Shown here piece by piece: positions 43,037-51,652 of a DNA stretch of 64,000 nucleotides. The stretch is from Mycoplana azooxidifex (GTDB lineage Bacteria > Pseudomonadota > Alphaproteobacteria > Rhizobiales > Rhizobiaceae). Position numbers and translations under genes: made by a program. Location: contig NZ_JACIEE010000005.1 of assembly GCF_014196765.1 (NCBI RefSeq), positions 186,001 to 250,000 on the forward strand, given 5' to 3'. A model generated the notes under the pieces. That model was given only the letters and a program-made list of their open reading frames with translations, had not been told where the DNA came from and made no database searches. Numbering within the stretch: position 1 is the stretch's first letter; every line of letters starts with the position of its first letter.

Positions 43037-43801
43037 TCAGCCGATGATGCTCGCCGGGTTGATCTGGATGCGGCTGGAGCCGAAATGGGCGAGCCGCGCC
43101 GTCGGCCGGACAGTCAGCGGGTCGCCGCTGCGGTCGAACATCATCCGACGCTCGAAGGGCTCCGACTTGAAGAAGGGGAAGCGCTCGTAGAGCTTCGGCA
43201 GGACCTCCTTCACCCGCGTGGCCATCAGCATCAGGTCGATGATGAACTTGCCCTGGTTACTCTTCGGCGAGGCCACGAAATCCGCGTCGAACACGCGCTT
43301 GTAGAAGGCCGAATGCGCCGGCTTGACCATCTGCAGGCAGCGATCGGTCTGGAAATAGTCGGTCGCCATGGTGGCGAGCCTGAGCGTGAGATAGGGAATG
43401 GCCGGCATTTCGCTCCATATCTCCGGATCTGCGGCCAGGCGAACAGGATCGATCAGCGACATGCCCGCATCGAGGAAGGCGGTGATCTCGTCGGGAAACA
43501 CCTTGCCGGACGAGGTGACGCGATGCTCCGGCGTCACGTGGTGCAGGCGGACGGTGGAGATTAGCCGCTCCTCGTAGTAGATGCCGAAGACATAGGCGTG
43601 GCTGTCGAAATCGACCTCGTCGATCAAAAGCGGCGAGTCGTCCCCGAGATGCATCACGGCGCCGGCCTTGTAGGCCTTGTAGCGGATGCGGGCGACCTCC
43701 TCCATATCCTCCCCGGTCTCGACGCGGCGGTATTCTACCTGATCCAGAAGTTGCATGAGCTTGTCTGAAAATCGATTGGTCGCCGATTGCACGCTGGCCA
43801 T
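43037..43801 (-). CDS. FeeM-like N-acyl amino acid synthase-fold protein
   Basis: A 254-residue protein with the GNAT-related FeeM catalytic-core fold, the fold of long-chain N-acyl amino acid and acyl-homoserine lactone synthases. Family features: VEYRRVETGEDMEEVARIRYKAYKAG, then DEVDFDSHAYVFGIYYEERLISTVRLHHVTPE, MSLIDPVRLAADPEIW, and LATMATDYFQTDRCLQMVKPAHSAFYKRVF. I used the internal ATG (MASVQSATNRF), because the first 19 codons of the longer frame have no family sequence. If active it would acylate an amino group using acyl-ACP to make a lipid or signal molecule. The upstream region is unusually AT-rich and palindromic. Direct function unproved. Confidence 0.8.
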   Translation of the reverse strand: MASVQSATNRFSDKLMQLLDQVEYRRVETGEDMEEVARIRYKAYKAGAVMHLGDDSPLLIDEVDFDSHAYVFGIYYEERLISTVRLHHVTPEHRVTSSGKVFPDEITAFLDAGMSLIDPVRLAADPEIWSEMPAIPYLTLRLATMATDYFQTDRCLQMVKPAHSAFYKRVFDADFVASPKSNQGKFIIDLMLMATRVKEVLPKLYERFPFFKSEPFERRMMFDRSGDPLTVRPTARLAHFGSSRIQINPASIIG

Positions 43802-43858
43802 GAAACACAAATCCCCGATTGAATGCCCGCGGTTGCCGCACCGCCCCGCTACACTCAA

Positions 43859-43964
43859 TCATTTCGGTCAATTTGTGTAAATTACCAATTATTAACGTTA
43901 ACAGTAATTAACCATGTTGTTGAGAATCAACGTTTTAGCAACTTCTGGATTACAGGGGGAGGTA
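43859..43964. promoter_or_regulatory. AT-rich palindromic region upstream of FeeM-like gene
   Basis: In otherwise GC-rich DNA this stretch is A/T-rich. It contains a perfect 10-bp palindrome ttaacgttaa (43892-43901) set between inverted arms aattac (43880-43885) and gtaatt (43904-43909). It precedes the FeeM-like gene on the minus strand and follows the GGDEF-EAL stop. Probable promoter/operator zone; no regulator can be named. Confidence 0.45.
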
Positions 43965-46277
43965 TCAGGCGACGTGCCGGCCGCTCTTTGCGCGGTTGTC
44001 GGCTGCCTTGCGGGCGAGCGCCTGGGTCAGGTCGATGATCGCGCTGTTCGACATCGGCGCAGCGAAGACGTAGCCCTGTATCAGATCGGCGCAGTTGTAC
44101 TTGTTGATGAGCGCGAGCTGCTCGCGGGTTTCCACGCCTTCCACGACGATCCGCAGGCCGAGTTCCCGCGAAAGATTGACGGTGCCGCGCAGGAGCTTGA
44201 AGCGGCGCGCATCCTCGCTGATGTTGCGGACGAAGGAGCGGTCGATCTTGATCAGGTCGAGCGGCAGGGCATCGAGATAGCTGAGGCTGGAATAGCCGGT
44301 GCCGAAGTCGTCGATGGCGATCGTAATGCCGCGCGCGCGCAGTTCCTGCAGCACCGCCTGGACCTTGACCGGTTCTTCCATCAGGCAGCTTTCGGTGACT
44401 TCCAGATGAAGCCGGGACGGTTTCAGCCCCGCCTTCAGGAGCGCATCCGTCACGACGCCGACGATCTCGGAATTGCGCAGGTCCTGGACCGACAGGTTGA
44501 TCGAGACGCCCATGTGCTCGGGCCAGCCGACGCAGTCCGTGCAGGCCCGTTCGATGATCCGGCGCGTGATGTCGGAAACGATCCCCATTTCCTCGGCGAT
44601 CTGGATGAAGACGGTGGGCGGTATAGGCCCGCGTTCGGGATGGGTCCAGCGCGCCAGCGCCTCGCAGCACGCGATGCGCGAGCCGTCCGGCAGGAACATC
44701 GGCTGGTAGGCGATCGAAAGCTCGTTGTTGGCAACCGCCTCGCGCAGGTCCAGCTTGAGTTTCTGCCGTTCCAGGTAGCGCGCGTCCATCTCCTCCTCGA
44801 ACACGGTAAAGCCGCCCTTGACCCGCGATTTGGTCTCGAACAAGGCGAGGTCGGCCTTGATCTGCATGTCCTCCATGCGGAACTCGTCGCTCTCGCAAAG
44901 GACGGCGCCGGCGCTGAGCGAGACGCGGAACGTGGTGCCGGAAAGCTCGTAGCTTCCCTGCACCTGCTGGTGCAGCCGGCGCATGCGTTCCTCGAGGTCC
45001 TTGCGGTTGTTCTCGTTGGGGAAGAACAGGATGAATTCGTCGCCCATCAGATTGCCCGCCACCGCGCGGTCGCCCGCGACCTTGCGGATGCGCTCGGCGA
45101 TCATGCAAAGCAGCCGGTCGCCGGTCACGTGTCCCTTGACGTCGTTGACGTGCTTGAACTCGTCCACGTCGAGCACCAGGAAGCCGACCGTCCCCGACCG
45201 CTTGCGCTCCGAAAGCGCCTGCTGGACCAGATCGCCGAAGTAGGCCCGGTTCGGCAGCCCCGTCAGGCTGTTGTAGCGGATCATGTGCAGAATCTTGTTT
45301 TCAGCGCGCATGCGTGCCGTCACGTCCTCGAAGATCAGGACCGCCCCGCCGTTCTCGCGCTGGCTGGCGGTGAACTCCAGGTAGAAATCGTCCGTCACCT
45401 GCACGAGCGCGCGCGATCGCTGCCCCCGAAGCAGCTCGTCCAGCTTCTGCAGCATGGCCTTGCTCTGCTCGGCATTGAGGAAGGTGCTGCGCACGCCGTA
45501 GCGCAGCACCACGTCGAGGTGGCAGTCCTTCAGTCGCTCCTTGTCTCCGAGCTGGAGAAGCTCGCAGGCGCGCCGGTTGGCGACCAGGATGCGGTGATCC
45601 GCGTCCAGCATCAGCAGGCCGTGCGGCATGTTGTTGAGCGCCGCATCGAACCGGTCGGCGATCGTCTTCATCTCGCGGGTAGCGAGTGCCGCTTTCTCGA
45701 GAAAGCTGCGCACGCCGTTGGCCATCATCCGCGTCGTCAGGCTGAAGGGCAGGATGAGCAGCGCCAGCACGGCGTGATAGAAATCCTGCAGCCCGAGGAA
45801 GCCCACCACCATCGGGAAACAGGCGCAGAAGGTCATGTAGTCGACGGCCCGGCGGGAGCCGCAGTTGCGGCCGACGACCGAGACCATGGTGGCAAGCGTC
45901 ACCGAGATCGTCGCAAGCTCGGCAAAGCTGTCTCGGCTGATCAGCAGGCTGTAGCCGCTCGCCGTGCCCAGCACCAGCGTGGTTCCCACCGCACCCGTGT
46001 TGTACCAGTTCTCCCAGTACCGGATGCCGTCATTGTCGAGCTTGGACTGGTCGACGAGGTCGAAGCGGCGCATGCCGGAGGCGCGCAGCGACCAGATCAG
46101 GATGATGGCGCCGGCACAGGCAAGGAAGAAGGAATCGGCCGTCTTCGCGTAGACGAACGCGAACGTCACCACATGGGAGATCATGCCGACGAACAGCGTT
46201 TGACGGTTTCCGTAAAGCGAGCTGACGAACGACAAATACACATCCGTCGGCAGCGTGCTTTGACCTCGATCCTTCAT
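43965..46277 (-). CDS. Membrane PAS-GGDEF-EAL protein
   Basis: A 770-residue cyclic-di-GMP turnover protein. About five or six hydrophobic helices fill residues 30-190, then a PAS domain (about 205-320, NNMPHGLLMLDADHRILVANRRA), a GGDEF domain (about 330-490) and an EAL domain (about 505-760). The GGDEF signature is altered to MGDEF near residue 410 and no RxxD inhibitory site precedes it, so cyclase activity is doubtful. The EAL domain looks active: EALARW (about 537), NLSVQDL, EVTES, IDDFGTGYSSLSYL, KIDRSF and EGVET are all kept. It is therefore most likely a phosphodiesterase with a regulatory, possibly GTP-sensing, GGDEF domain. Confidence 0.93.
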   Translation of the reverse strand: MKDRGQSTLPTDVYLSFVSSLYGNRQTLFVGMISHVVTFAFVYAKTADSFFLACAGAIILIWSLRASGMRRFDLVDQSKLDNDGIRYWENWYNTGAVGTTLVLGTASGYSLLISRDSFAELATISVTLATMVSVVGRNCGSRRAVDYMTFCACFPMVVGFLGLQDFYHAVLALLILPFSLTTRMMANGVRSFLEKAALATREMKTIADRFDAALNNMPHGLLMLDADHRILVANRRACELLQLGDKERLKDCHLDVVLRYGVRSTFLNAEQSKAMLQKLDELLRGQRSRALVQVTDDFYLEFTASQRENGGAVLIFEDVTARMRAENKILHMIRYNSLTGLPNRAYFGDLVQQALSERKRSGTVGFLVLDVDEFKHVNDVKGHVTGDRLLCMIAERIRKVAGDRAVAGNLMGDEFILFFPNENNRKDLEERMRRLHQQVQGSYELSGTTFRVSLSAGAVLCESDEFRMEDMQIKADLALFETKSRVKGGFTVFEEEMDARYLERQKLKLDLREAVANNELSIAYQPMFLPDGSRIACCEALARWTHPERGPIPPTVFIQIAEEMGIVSDITRRIIERACTDCVGWPEHMGVSINLSVQDLRNSEIVGVVTDALLKAGLKPSRLHLEVTESCLMEEPVKVQAVLQELRARGITIAIDDFGTGYSSLSYLDALPLDLIKIDRSFVRNISEDARRFKLLRGTVNLSRELGLRIVVEGVETREQLALINKYNCADLIQGYVFAAPMSNSAIIDLTQALARKAADNRAKSGRHVA

Positions 46278-46754
46278 GGACTCGGCGCTCCCATTGACGG
46301 GCGAGGGTTACCGGCGAAATTTTAATGAATGATTTCGCGAGATTATTCTATTGTGCGGGGGAATGCACAGGAATTCCGCTACCTTGCCGTTGAATCGCAC
46401 GAAGCACTCAACCTGGTATTGCAGATCGCTTTCTGAAGTTGTGCCGACGCAACCCTGCATAGACAAGCGATGCAAAATGGCATCGATGCCCGGCGACGGT
46501 GCGCGCCGATTGCATCACGCTCTTTTCAACGCGGCCCGCCGATTTCGCGAATCAGGGTTAGCCGGATCCTAACGAGGGACGGCAAGATTTCGCCCCAGCG
46601 CAGTCAGGTGAGATCCGCCGGGCCACCGTGGGGGAATTGACTGGACAGCATTTTCCCGGCAAGCCTTGGAAGCGAAGAGCAGCGGCGCATGTGAAATGAC
46701 GGCCGGCTCTTCCGCCGGCGCCTGCCGCGCCCCAAACTTCGGAGTTCCTTCATC
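46278..46754. other. Divergent intergenic region GGDEF-EAL / glutamine amidotransferase
   Basis: 477 bp with no gene I can support. Base composition is lower in GC near 46.3-46.5 kb, as expected for promoters. There is a gccggc-rich hairpin (ggccggc...gccggc) around 46.70 kb, shortly before the amidotransferase start. Short open frames here have no family sequence or ribosome sites. Confidence 0.5.
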
Positions 46755-47534
46755 ATGCCGAAACCTGTCGTCGCCATCCCTGCGGACATCCGCGAAATTG
46801 AAGGCAACGTCTGGCAGGCCACGCCCAATCAGTACGTGCGCGCCGCCGTCAAGGGCGCAGGGGTCATCCCCCTGCTGGTCCCTGCGCTGGAAGCAGGGCA
46901 CGATTTCGACGAGATCCTCGATCGCGTCGACGGGGTGCTGGTCAGCGGCTCGCGCACCAACGTCCATCCCTCGAACTACGGTCTCGAGGCGACGGAAGCC
47001 GACGGCCCCTTCGATCCCGCGCGGGATGCGACCTCGCTGCCGCTCATCACGCGCGCGCTGGAGCGCGGGATCCCGCTGCTCGCCATCTGCCGCGGCCTGC
47101 AGGAACTCAACGTCGCCCTCGGGGGGACGCTCGCCAACGAGATACAGGAGATCCCCGGCAACTGGGACCATCGCAAGCCCGATACTGCCGATCTCGACGT
47201 CGCCTACGGCATTCGCCAGGACGTCATCGTCAAGGAGGGGACCTGTCTCGCCTCGGTGGTCGGAGCCGGAACCGTGCGCGTGAACTCGCTGCATCGCCAG
47301 GCGATCTCGGCGACGGCGCCGCGGCTCGCCGTCGAGGCGGTCGCCGAGGATGGAACGGTCGAAGCGGTCTCGGTGATCGGCTCGAAGGCCTTCGCCGTCG
47401 GCGTGCAGTGGCATCCGGAATACTGGGTGGGGTCGGACGAGCCGTCCAACAATCTCTTCAAGGCATTCGGCGAGGCCGTGCGCGACTACGCCGCCTCGAA
47501 GCAGCCTTCCACCAAGCGCCAGGCTTCCGGCTGA
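46755..47534 (+). CDS. Gamma-glutamyl-gamma-aminobutyrate hydrolase family protein (class I amidotransferase)
   Basis: A 259-residue class I glutamine amidotransferase-like hydrolase of the PuuD group. The nucleophile Cys is in LAICRGLQELN (about residue 112), and the His/Glu of the triad are in VGVQWHPEYW (about residue 223). VDGVLVSGSRTNVHPSNYG is the typical substrate-loop region. PuuD cleaves gamma-glutamyl-GABA in putrescine degradation; the exact substrate here cannot be told. The start has aaacttcggag about 10 bases upstream. It is convergent with the small secreted inhibitor gene, with 10 bases between stops. Confidence 0.9.
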   Translation: MPKPVVAIPADIREIEGNVWQATPNQYVRAAVKGAGVIPLLVPALEAGHDFDEILDRVDGVLVSGSRTNVHPSNYGLEATEADGPFDPARDATSLPLITRALERGIPLLAICRGLQELNVALGGTLANEIQEIPGNWDHRKPDTADLDVAYGIRQDVIVKEGTCLASVVGAGTVRVNSLHRQAISATAPRLAVEAVAEDGTVEAVSVIGSKAFAVGVQWHPEYWVGSDEPSNNLFKAFGEAVRDYAASKQPSTKRQASG

Positions 47535-47544
47535 ACCGGCCGCG

Positions 47545-47958
47545 CTACTCCGCTGCGCGCAGGGTGATGATCGCGCCGGACGGATCGATCACCTCATAAA
47601 GGCCGTCGGTTTCGGCAAGCGTGAGGATCGCATCCCCCGCGGCGTCCGTGACGATCACGGTGCCGTCTCCCGCCTCCGTCCAGGTCGAGGCATGCGACAG
47701 TCCCGACCAGACCTCCTCGCATGCGTCGGACGCGGCCATGCGCATACTGTGATGGGTCATCCGCTCGCCGCGTGTGAGCACGCAATCCGCCTTGGTCTCG
47801 ATGTTTGCAACGGCGAATGCCTTTCCGGCGGCAGGTCCCGTATCGCGGGGGATCGACCCGGAAATCACGGGATCCACATCCGGCGTTGTTCCGTCAAGCG
47901 ACCAGACACCGGCAAGGAGGACGATAGCCCCTAGGGCCGGCATGATCAGCTTTCGCAT
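47545..47958 (-). CDS. Secreted AprI/Inh-family protease inhibitor-like protein
   Basis: A 137-residue exported protein. The N-terminal hydrophobic stretch MRKLIMPALGAIVLLAGVW is a signal or anchor. The rest matches the Inh/omptin-like beta-barrel pattern of metalloprotease inhibitors: ADCVLTRGERMTHHSMRMAASDACEEVWSGL (two Cys that may pair), followed by WTEAGDGTVIVTDAAGDAILTLAET. Inh proteins protect the cell from its own serralysin-type proteases; none is in this window. The family match is moderate. Confidence 0.65.
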   Translation of the reverse strand: MRKLIMPALGAIVLLAGVWSLDGTTPDVDPVISGSIPRDTGPAAGKAFAVANIETKADCVLTRGERMTHHSMRMAASDACEEVWSGLSHASTWTEAGDGTVIVTDAAGDAILTLAETDGLYEVIDPSGAIITLRAAE

Positions 47959-48058
47959 GGCTTTCTCCGAATTCGTGCGATTCGCAAGAAAGCATGCGCC
48001 AGCAAACTTGCCGCTAGGTTAACGACCGGTTACCGCCTTGGGCGAGGGCTGCATGCCG

Positions 48059-49021
48059 TCACCCTCCGACCGGCGTCTCCGGCACGGGCGTCAGCGGCCT
48101 GCCGGTCCTGAACCAGGTCAAAAGGTTGTCGGCGACGAGGTCGGCCATCGCGTCGCGCGTGGCGACCGAGGCAGACGCCACGTGCGGCAGGAGGCAGGTG
48201 TTGGGAGCCGCCAGCAGGGCGCCGGGAACATGCGGCTCGTCCTGGAAGACGTCGAGGCCGGCGGCAGCAATCGTGCCAGCTTCAAGCGCTGCGGCAAGCG
48301 CTTCCTCGTCCACGGTCCAGCCGCGCCCGACATTGATCAGAACACCGTTCGGCCCGAGTGCTACGAGCACGCCGGCGTCGATCGTCTTGTAGGTCTCGGG
48401 CGTCTTCGGAACGATCGCGATCAGCGTATCCACCGCCTCGGCCATGCCGATGAGCGTCGGATGGTACACATAGGGAGCCTCCTCGCGCCGGCTGCGGGTG
48501 TGATAGGAGATGGAGACGCCGAAACCCTCGAGCCGCCTGGCGATCTCGAGGCCGATCCGGCCGAGGCCGTAGATGCCGACCGAACGCCCGCGCAGGGAAA
48601 GCTTCGAAAGCGGAAAGGCGCCAGTGCGCTCCCACCGCCCTTCCCTCAGCCAGGTCTCGGCTTCCGGGAAACGGCGAACGGTATTTAGGAGCAGCGCGAT
48701 CGCCGTATCGGCCACCTCGTCGTTGAGCACATCGGGCGTATTGGTCACGACGATCCCGCGGGCGGCAGCCGCACCGACGTCGACGCCATCATATCCCACC
48801 CCGAAATTGGCGATAATCTGGAGATTGGGCAGGCAGCCGATGGCGGCTGCGTCGAAACTGCCCGACACCGCGACGCCGCGGATGCCTTCGGCAATCCCGG
48901 GCGCAAGCTTGCCGGGCTCAAGGGCTGCGCTGCAGCGCACCAGCTCGACCTCTCCCTCCAGCCGCTCGGCGACGCGTTCGCGCACCTTCCCGACGATGAG
49001 AACCTTCGGCTTTTCCTGCAT
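48059..49021 (-). CDS. 2-hydroxyacid dehydrogenase (glyoxylate/hydroxypyruvate reductase type)
   Basis: A 320-residue NAD(P)-dependent D-2-hydroxyacid dehydrogenase. The Rossmann motif VGIYGLGRIGLEIARRL lies near residue 148, the catalytic Arg in NVGRGWTVDE (about 234), Glu in DVFQDEPHVP (about 263) and His in LLPHVASAS (about 283). The second residue set resembles rhizobial GhrB/glyoxylate-hydroxypyruvate reductases. It follows a LacI regulator by 29 bases on the same strand and is probably its co-transcribed target. Confidence 0.92.
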   Translation of the reverse strand: MQEKPKVLIVGKVRERVAERLEGEVELVRCSAALEPGKLAPGIAEGIRGVAVSGSFDAAAIGCLPNLQIIANFGVGYDGVDVGAAAARGIVVTNTPDVLNDEVADTAIALLLNTVRRFPEAETWLREGRWERTGAFPLSKLSLRGRSVGIYGLGRIGLEIARRLEGFGVSISYHTRSRREEAPYVYHPTLIGMAEAVDTLIAIVPKTPETYKTIDAGVLVALGPNGVLINVGRGWTVDEEALAAALEAGTIAAAGLDVFQDEPHVPGALLAAPNTCLLPHVASASVATRDAMADLVADNLLTWFRTGRPLTPVPETPVGG

Positions 49022-49050
49022 GGTCTTCCTGCCTTAACGATCGTTCGAAT

Positions 49051-50082
49051 TCAGTGGTCGTGCCCGCTGTGACGGAGCGGCCCCGTCGACTGGCGGATGC
49101 GCATTTCCGGCTTGATCAGGTGGATGCCGTCGGGCTCGTGGCTGCCCGACAACTTGTCGAGCAGCGCCCGGGCGGCGCTGCGACCGACCTCGGACTGGCC
49201 GTTCCAGACGGTCGTGAGCGAGGGCGTTGCGATCGACGCCTCCTCCAGGTCGTCGTAGCCCGTGACCGAGACGTCGCGGCCCGGCACCAGGCCGGCGCGG
49301 GCGATGCCGTTCATCAGCCCGATGGCGACGAGATCGTTCCAGCAGACCGCCGCCGTCGGCTTCTGCGGCAGGGACAGGAAATTGACGGCAGCCTCGAAGC
49401 CGCCCTGCTTGGACCGAGGCCCGGGAATGCGAAGCGCCGGGTCGACCTCAATGTTGGCCTTGCGCAGCGCGTTGACATAGCCCTGGTAGCGGTCGCGCCC
49501 CGTCGACGTCTGGTCGGTGCCCCCGACCATGGCGATGACGCGATGGCCGAGCCCGATCAGGTGGTTGGTCGCAAGCGAGATGCCGTAGGTATCGTCGCCG
49601 CGGAAGATCGGCACGTCCAGGCCGTCGATCGAGCGGGCGATCAGGATGGCCGGCATGCCGTTGTCCTCGGCAAGGAGGATATCCTCCGGCGGTGTGCCGA
49701 TCGCCGGCGACATGATGACCCCGTCGCCGCCCAGCTGCAGCAGCGTCTCTATGAAGTTGCGCTGCTTCTCCACCGAATCGTAGTGGTTGGAAAGGATGAA
49801 CGTCTGGCGGTCGCGGTCGAGTTCGCTCTCGATCGACTTCAGGATCTCGCCGTAGAACGGGTTCATGATGTCGTGCACGACGACGCCGATGATGCCGGAT
49901 CTGGAGGTGCGAAGGCTGGCGGCGCGGCGATTGTAGATATAGCCGAGCGCACGCGCCTGTTCCTTGATCCGATCCCGCGTCGAAAGCGCCACCAGCGGGC
50001 TGTCCCTCAGGGCCAGCGAAACCGTAGCGGTGGACACCCCGAGCGTTTCCGCGATCGTGGACAATTTGACCTTTTGCGCCAT
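49051..50082 (-). CDS. LacI-family transcriptional regulator
   Basis: A 343-residue repressor. The N-terminal helix-turn-helix (KLSTIAETLGVSTATVSLALRDSPLVALSTRDRI, residues about 4-50) with the hinge-helix RRAASLRTSRSG is followed by a periplasmic-binding-protein-like effector domain (IIGVVVHDIMNPFYGEIL). The start ATG is within ggggaggggaATG; an ATG four codons earlier is possible. It lies 29 bp before a 2-hydroxyacid dehydrogenase and 52 bp after a marR-like gene. The effector is probably a sugar or sugar acid. An AT-rich 8-bp inverted repeat just upstream may be its own operator. Confidence 0.93.
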   Translation of the reverse strand: MAQKVKLSTIAETLGVSTATVSLALRDSPLVALSTRDRIKEQARALGYIYNRRAASLRTSRSGIIGVVVHDIMNPFYGEILKSIESELDRDRQTFILSNHYDSVEKQRNFIETLLQLGGDGVIMSPAIGTPPEDILLAEDNGMPAILIARSIDGLDVPIFRGDDTYGISLATNHLIGLGHRVIAMVGGTDQTSTGRDRYQGYVNALRKANIEVDPALRIPGPRSKQGGFEAAVNFLSLPQKPTAAVCWNDLVAIGLMNGIARAGLVPGRDVSVTGYDDLEEASIATPSLTTVWNGQSEVGRSAARALLDKLSGSHEPDGIHLIKPEMRIRQSTGPLRHSGHDH

Positions 50083-50110
50083 TCCCCTCCCCATGTTCTT
50101 GTCGCAGGCC

Positions 50111-50131
50111 GTTTAAATCGTTTATTTAAAC
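50111..50131. promoter_or_regulatory. Candidate LacI-type operator
   Basis: gtttaaat (50111-50118) and atttaaac (50124-50131) are perfect inverted repeats with a 5-base spacer cgttt, 29 bases upstream of the LacI gene start. LacI-family operators are AT-rich palindromes, often with a central CG, as in the embedded taaatCGttta. Direct repeat observed; binding inferred. Confidence 0.55.
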
Positions 50132-50134
50132 TAT

Positions 50135-50656
50135 TTAAAATTCCTCCGCAACCGCCTTGTCACCGTCCTGCACGACGACACCCCTCAGGTTGCCGTCCAC
50201 GGTGCGCAGGAGCTTCAGCAGGGTGCGAACCTCCTTCTCGCTCAGGCCTTCGAGAGCCTGCCGCTCGCTGAGATCGCAGGCCTGGGCGATCTTCTCGAGC
50301 GAGTCGCTGCCGGCCCTGGTCAGGTCGACGACCGTCAGGCGACCGTCCGTCGTATCCGGCCGGCGCTCGACAAAGCCCTGCGCCTCCAGCCTGCCGATGG
50401 TCCGGGTCATGGTCGGCGCCTTCACGCCGAGGCGGGCGGCCAGTGCGCCGGCGGTCATTCCGCCGCCCTCGGCCAGGGCGAGCATGACGCCGTCCTGCCC
50501 CGCATAGAGCCCGCTTGACAGAAGATTACGGGAAAGCACCGTGCGGATGGAGCGCGCCGCCTGGACGATGGCGCCGGAGACGTCGGCCGGTCCGATCGCG
50601 GCATGCTCCTTCTTCCGGGCCTTTTCCTTCTTCTCTTCCTTCTTTTTCTTGCCCAT
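50135..50656 (-). CDS. MarR-family transcriptional regulator
   Basis: A 173-residue regulator with a winged helix-turn-helix: MTAGALAARLGVKAPTMTRTIGRLEAQGFVERRPDTTDGRLTVVDLT (about residues 67-113). The first 18 residues are an extreme Lys/Glu run (MGKKKKEEKKEKARKKEHAA), unusual for the family and perhaps DNA- or RNA-contacting. It was started at the ATG that opens this run; the much longer open frame above it is shadow of the creatininase gene. It diverges from that gene, which may be its target. Downstream lies the LacI gene. Confidence 0.88.
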   Translation of the reverse strand: MGKKKKEEKKEKARKKEHAAIGPADVSGAIVQAARSIRTVLSRNLLSSGLYAGQDGVMLALAEGGGMTAGALAARLGVKAPTMTRTIGRLEAQGFVERRPDTTDGRLTVVDLTRAGSDSLEKIAQACDLSERQALEGLSEKEVRTLLKLLRTVDGNLRGVVVQDGDKAVAEEF

Positions 50657-50740
50657 CGGGCCTCCCGATCTTGTTTCGCCGCCGCCACCTTGTATGACAG
50701 AGGCGACCCGTTGACGACAAGACCATGCGCAAGACATGAA

Positions 50741-51547
50741 ATGGCGGTTCCCATGACGCTCCGACCCGCGCGACGCTGGCAGGACAACGATCCGGCCCTT
50801 CCGGCCTCTGCGCGCGCGCACTGGATCGCCGTGCTTCCCCTGGGCGCCCACGAGGGGCATGGCCCGCACCTGCCTTTCGAGACGGACTGGCTGATCGCCG
50901 ACGCGATCGTCGAACGCCTTGTCGCTGCTCTTCCCACGGATTTGCCTGTCACCTTCCTTCCGACCGAGAAGATCGGCTATTCCCCCGAACATCTCGACGT
51001 GCCGGGCACGAAGTCGCTCGACTGGAACGAAGCGGTGTGGCGCTGGCTCGGCATCGCGGGCAGCCTGTCCGAACTGGGCATCCGCAAGTTCGTCATGCTG
51101 AACGCGCATGGCGGCAATTCGCCGCTGATGACGATCGTTGTGACCGAGGCGCGGGTGCGCCACGACATGCTGGCGGTGGCGACGAGTTGGACCCGCTTCG
51201 GCCAGCCGGACGGCTGGATCGCGCCGGAGGAGAAGGCGATCGACATTCATGGCGGCGACATCGAGACGTCGGTGATGCTGGCGATCCACCCGGAACTGGT
51301 CCACCTCGACAAGGCCGAGCGGTTTTCCTCCCGCCAGTCCGATCTCGCCCGCAGGCACCGGCACCTGCGCGCCTACGGCCCGCACGCCTTCGGCTGGAAG
51401 ATGTCCGACCTCAACGAGAAGGGTGCGGCCGGCGACGCGACGAGGGCCACGGCTGAACGGGGCGAGCAGCTTCTCGCCCACGCCACCACCGGCCTCGTCG
51501 AACTGCTGGAAGACGTGCACGCCTTCGATGTCTCAGCCCTGCGCTGA
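50741..51547 (+). CDS. Creatininase family protein
   Basis: A 268-residue metal-dependent amidohydrolase of the creatininase family (also including mycofactocin MftE and riboflavin-pathway ArfB). Ligands are visible: AHEGHGPHLPFETDW (Glu/His/Asp, about residues 34-48), NAHGGNSP (about 122) and IHGGDIETS (about 170). The ATG at 50741 was preferred; another is four codons later, and neither has a strong ribosome site. Substrate could be a creatinine-like lactam or another cyclic amide. It diverges from marR. No mycofactocin genes are nearby. Confidence 0.9.
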   Translation: MAVPMTLRPARRWQDNDPALPASARAHWIAVLPLGAHEGHGPHLPFETDWLIADAIVERLVAALPTDLPVTFLPTEKIGYSPEHLDVPGTKSLDWNEAVWRWLGIAGSLSELGIRKFVMLNAHGGNSPLMTIVVTEARVRHDMLAVATSWTRFGQPDGWIAPEEKAIDIHGGDIETSVMLAIHPELVHLDKAERFSSRQSDLARRHRHLRAYGPHAFGWKMSDLNEKGAAGDATRATAERGEQLLAHATTGLVELLEDVHAFDVSALR

Positions 51548-51652
51548 CTCGCCGGCGCTCTCCAATACAATCGCGTCGGGGGAACGCGCCATGTATTGCG
51601 GCGACCACACCCTGCGCCCTATATGAGGGCTGAAACTTTCAGGGATCCTGAC

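Noticed and set aside
50753-50755. Alternative start of the creatininase gene
   Set aside because: Neither ATG (50741 or 50753) has a clear ribosome site; the upstream one was kept, difference of four residues.
51548-51652. Possible Zur box upstream of the CobW GTPase
   Set aside because: No copy of the AT-rich palindromic Zur consensus could be seen by eye.
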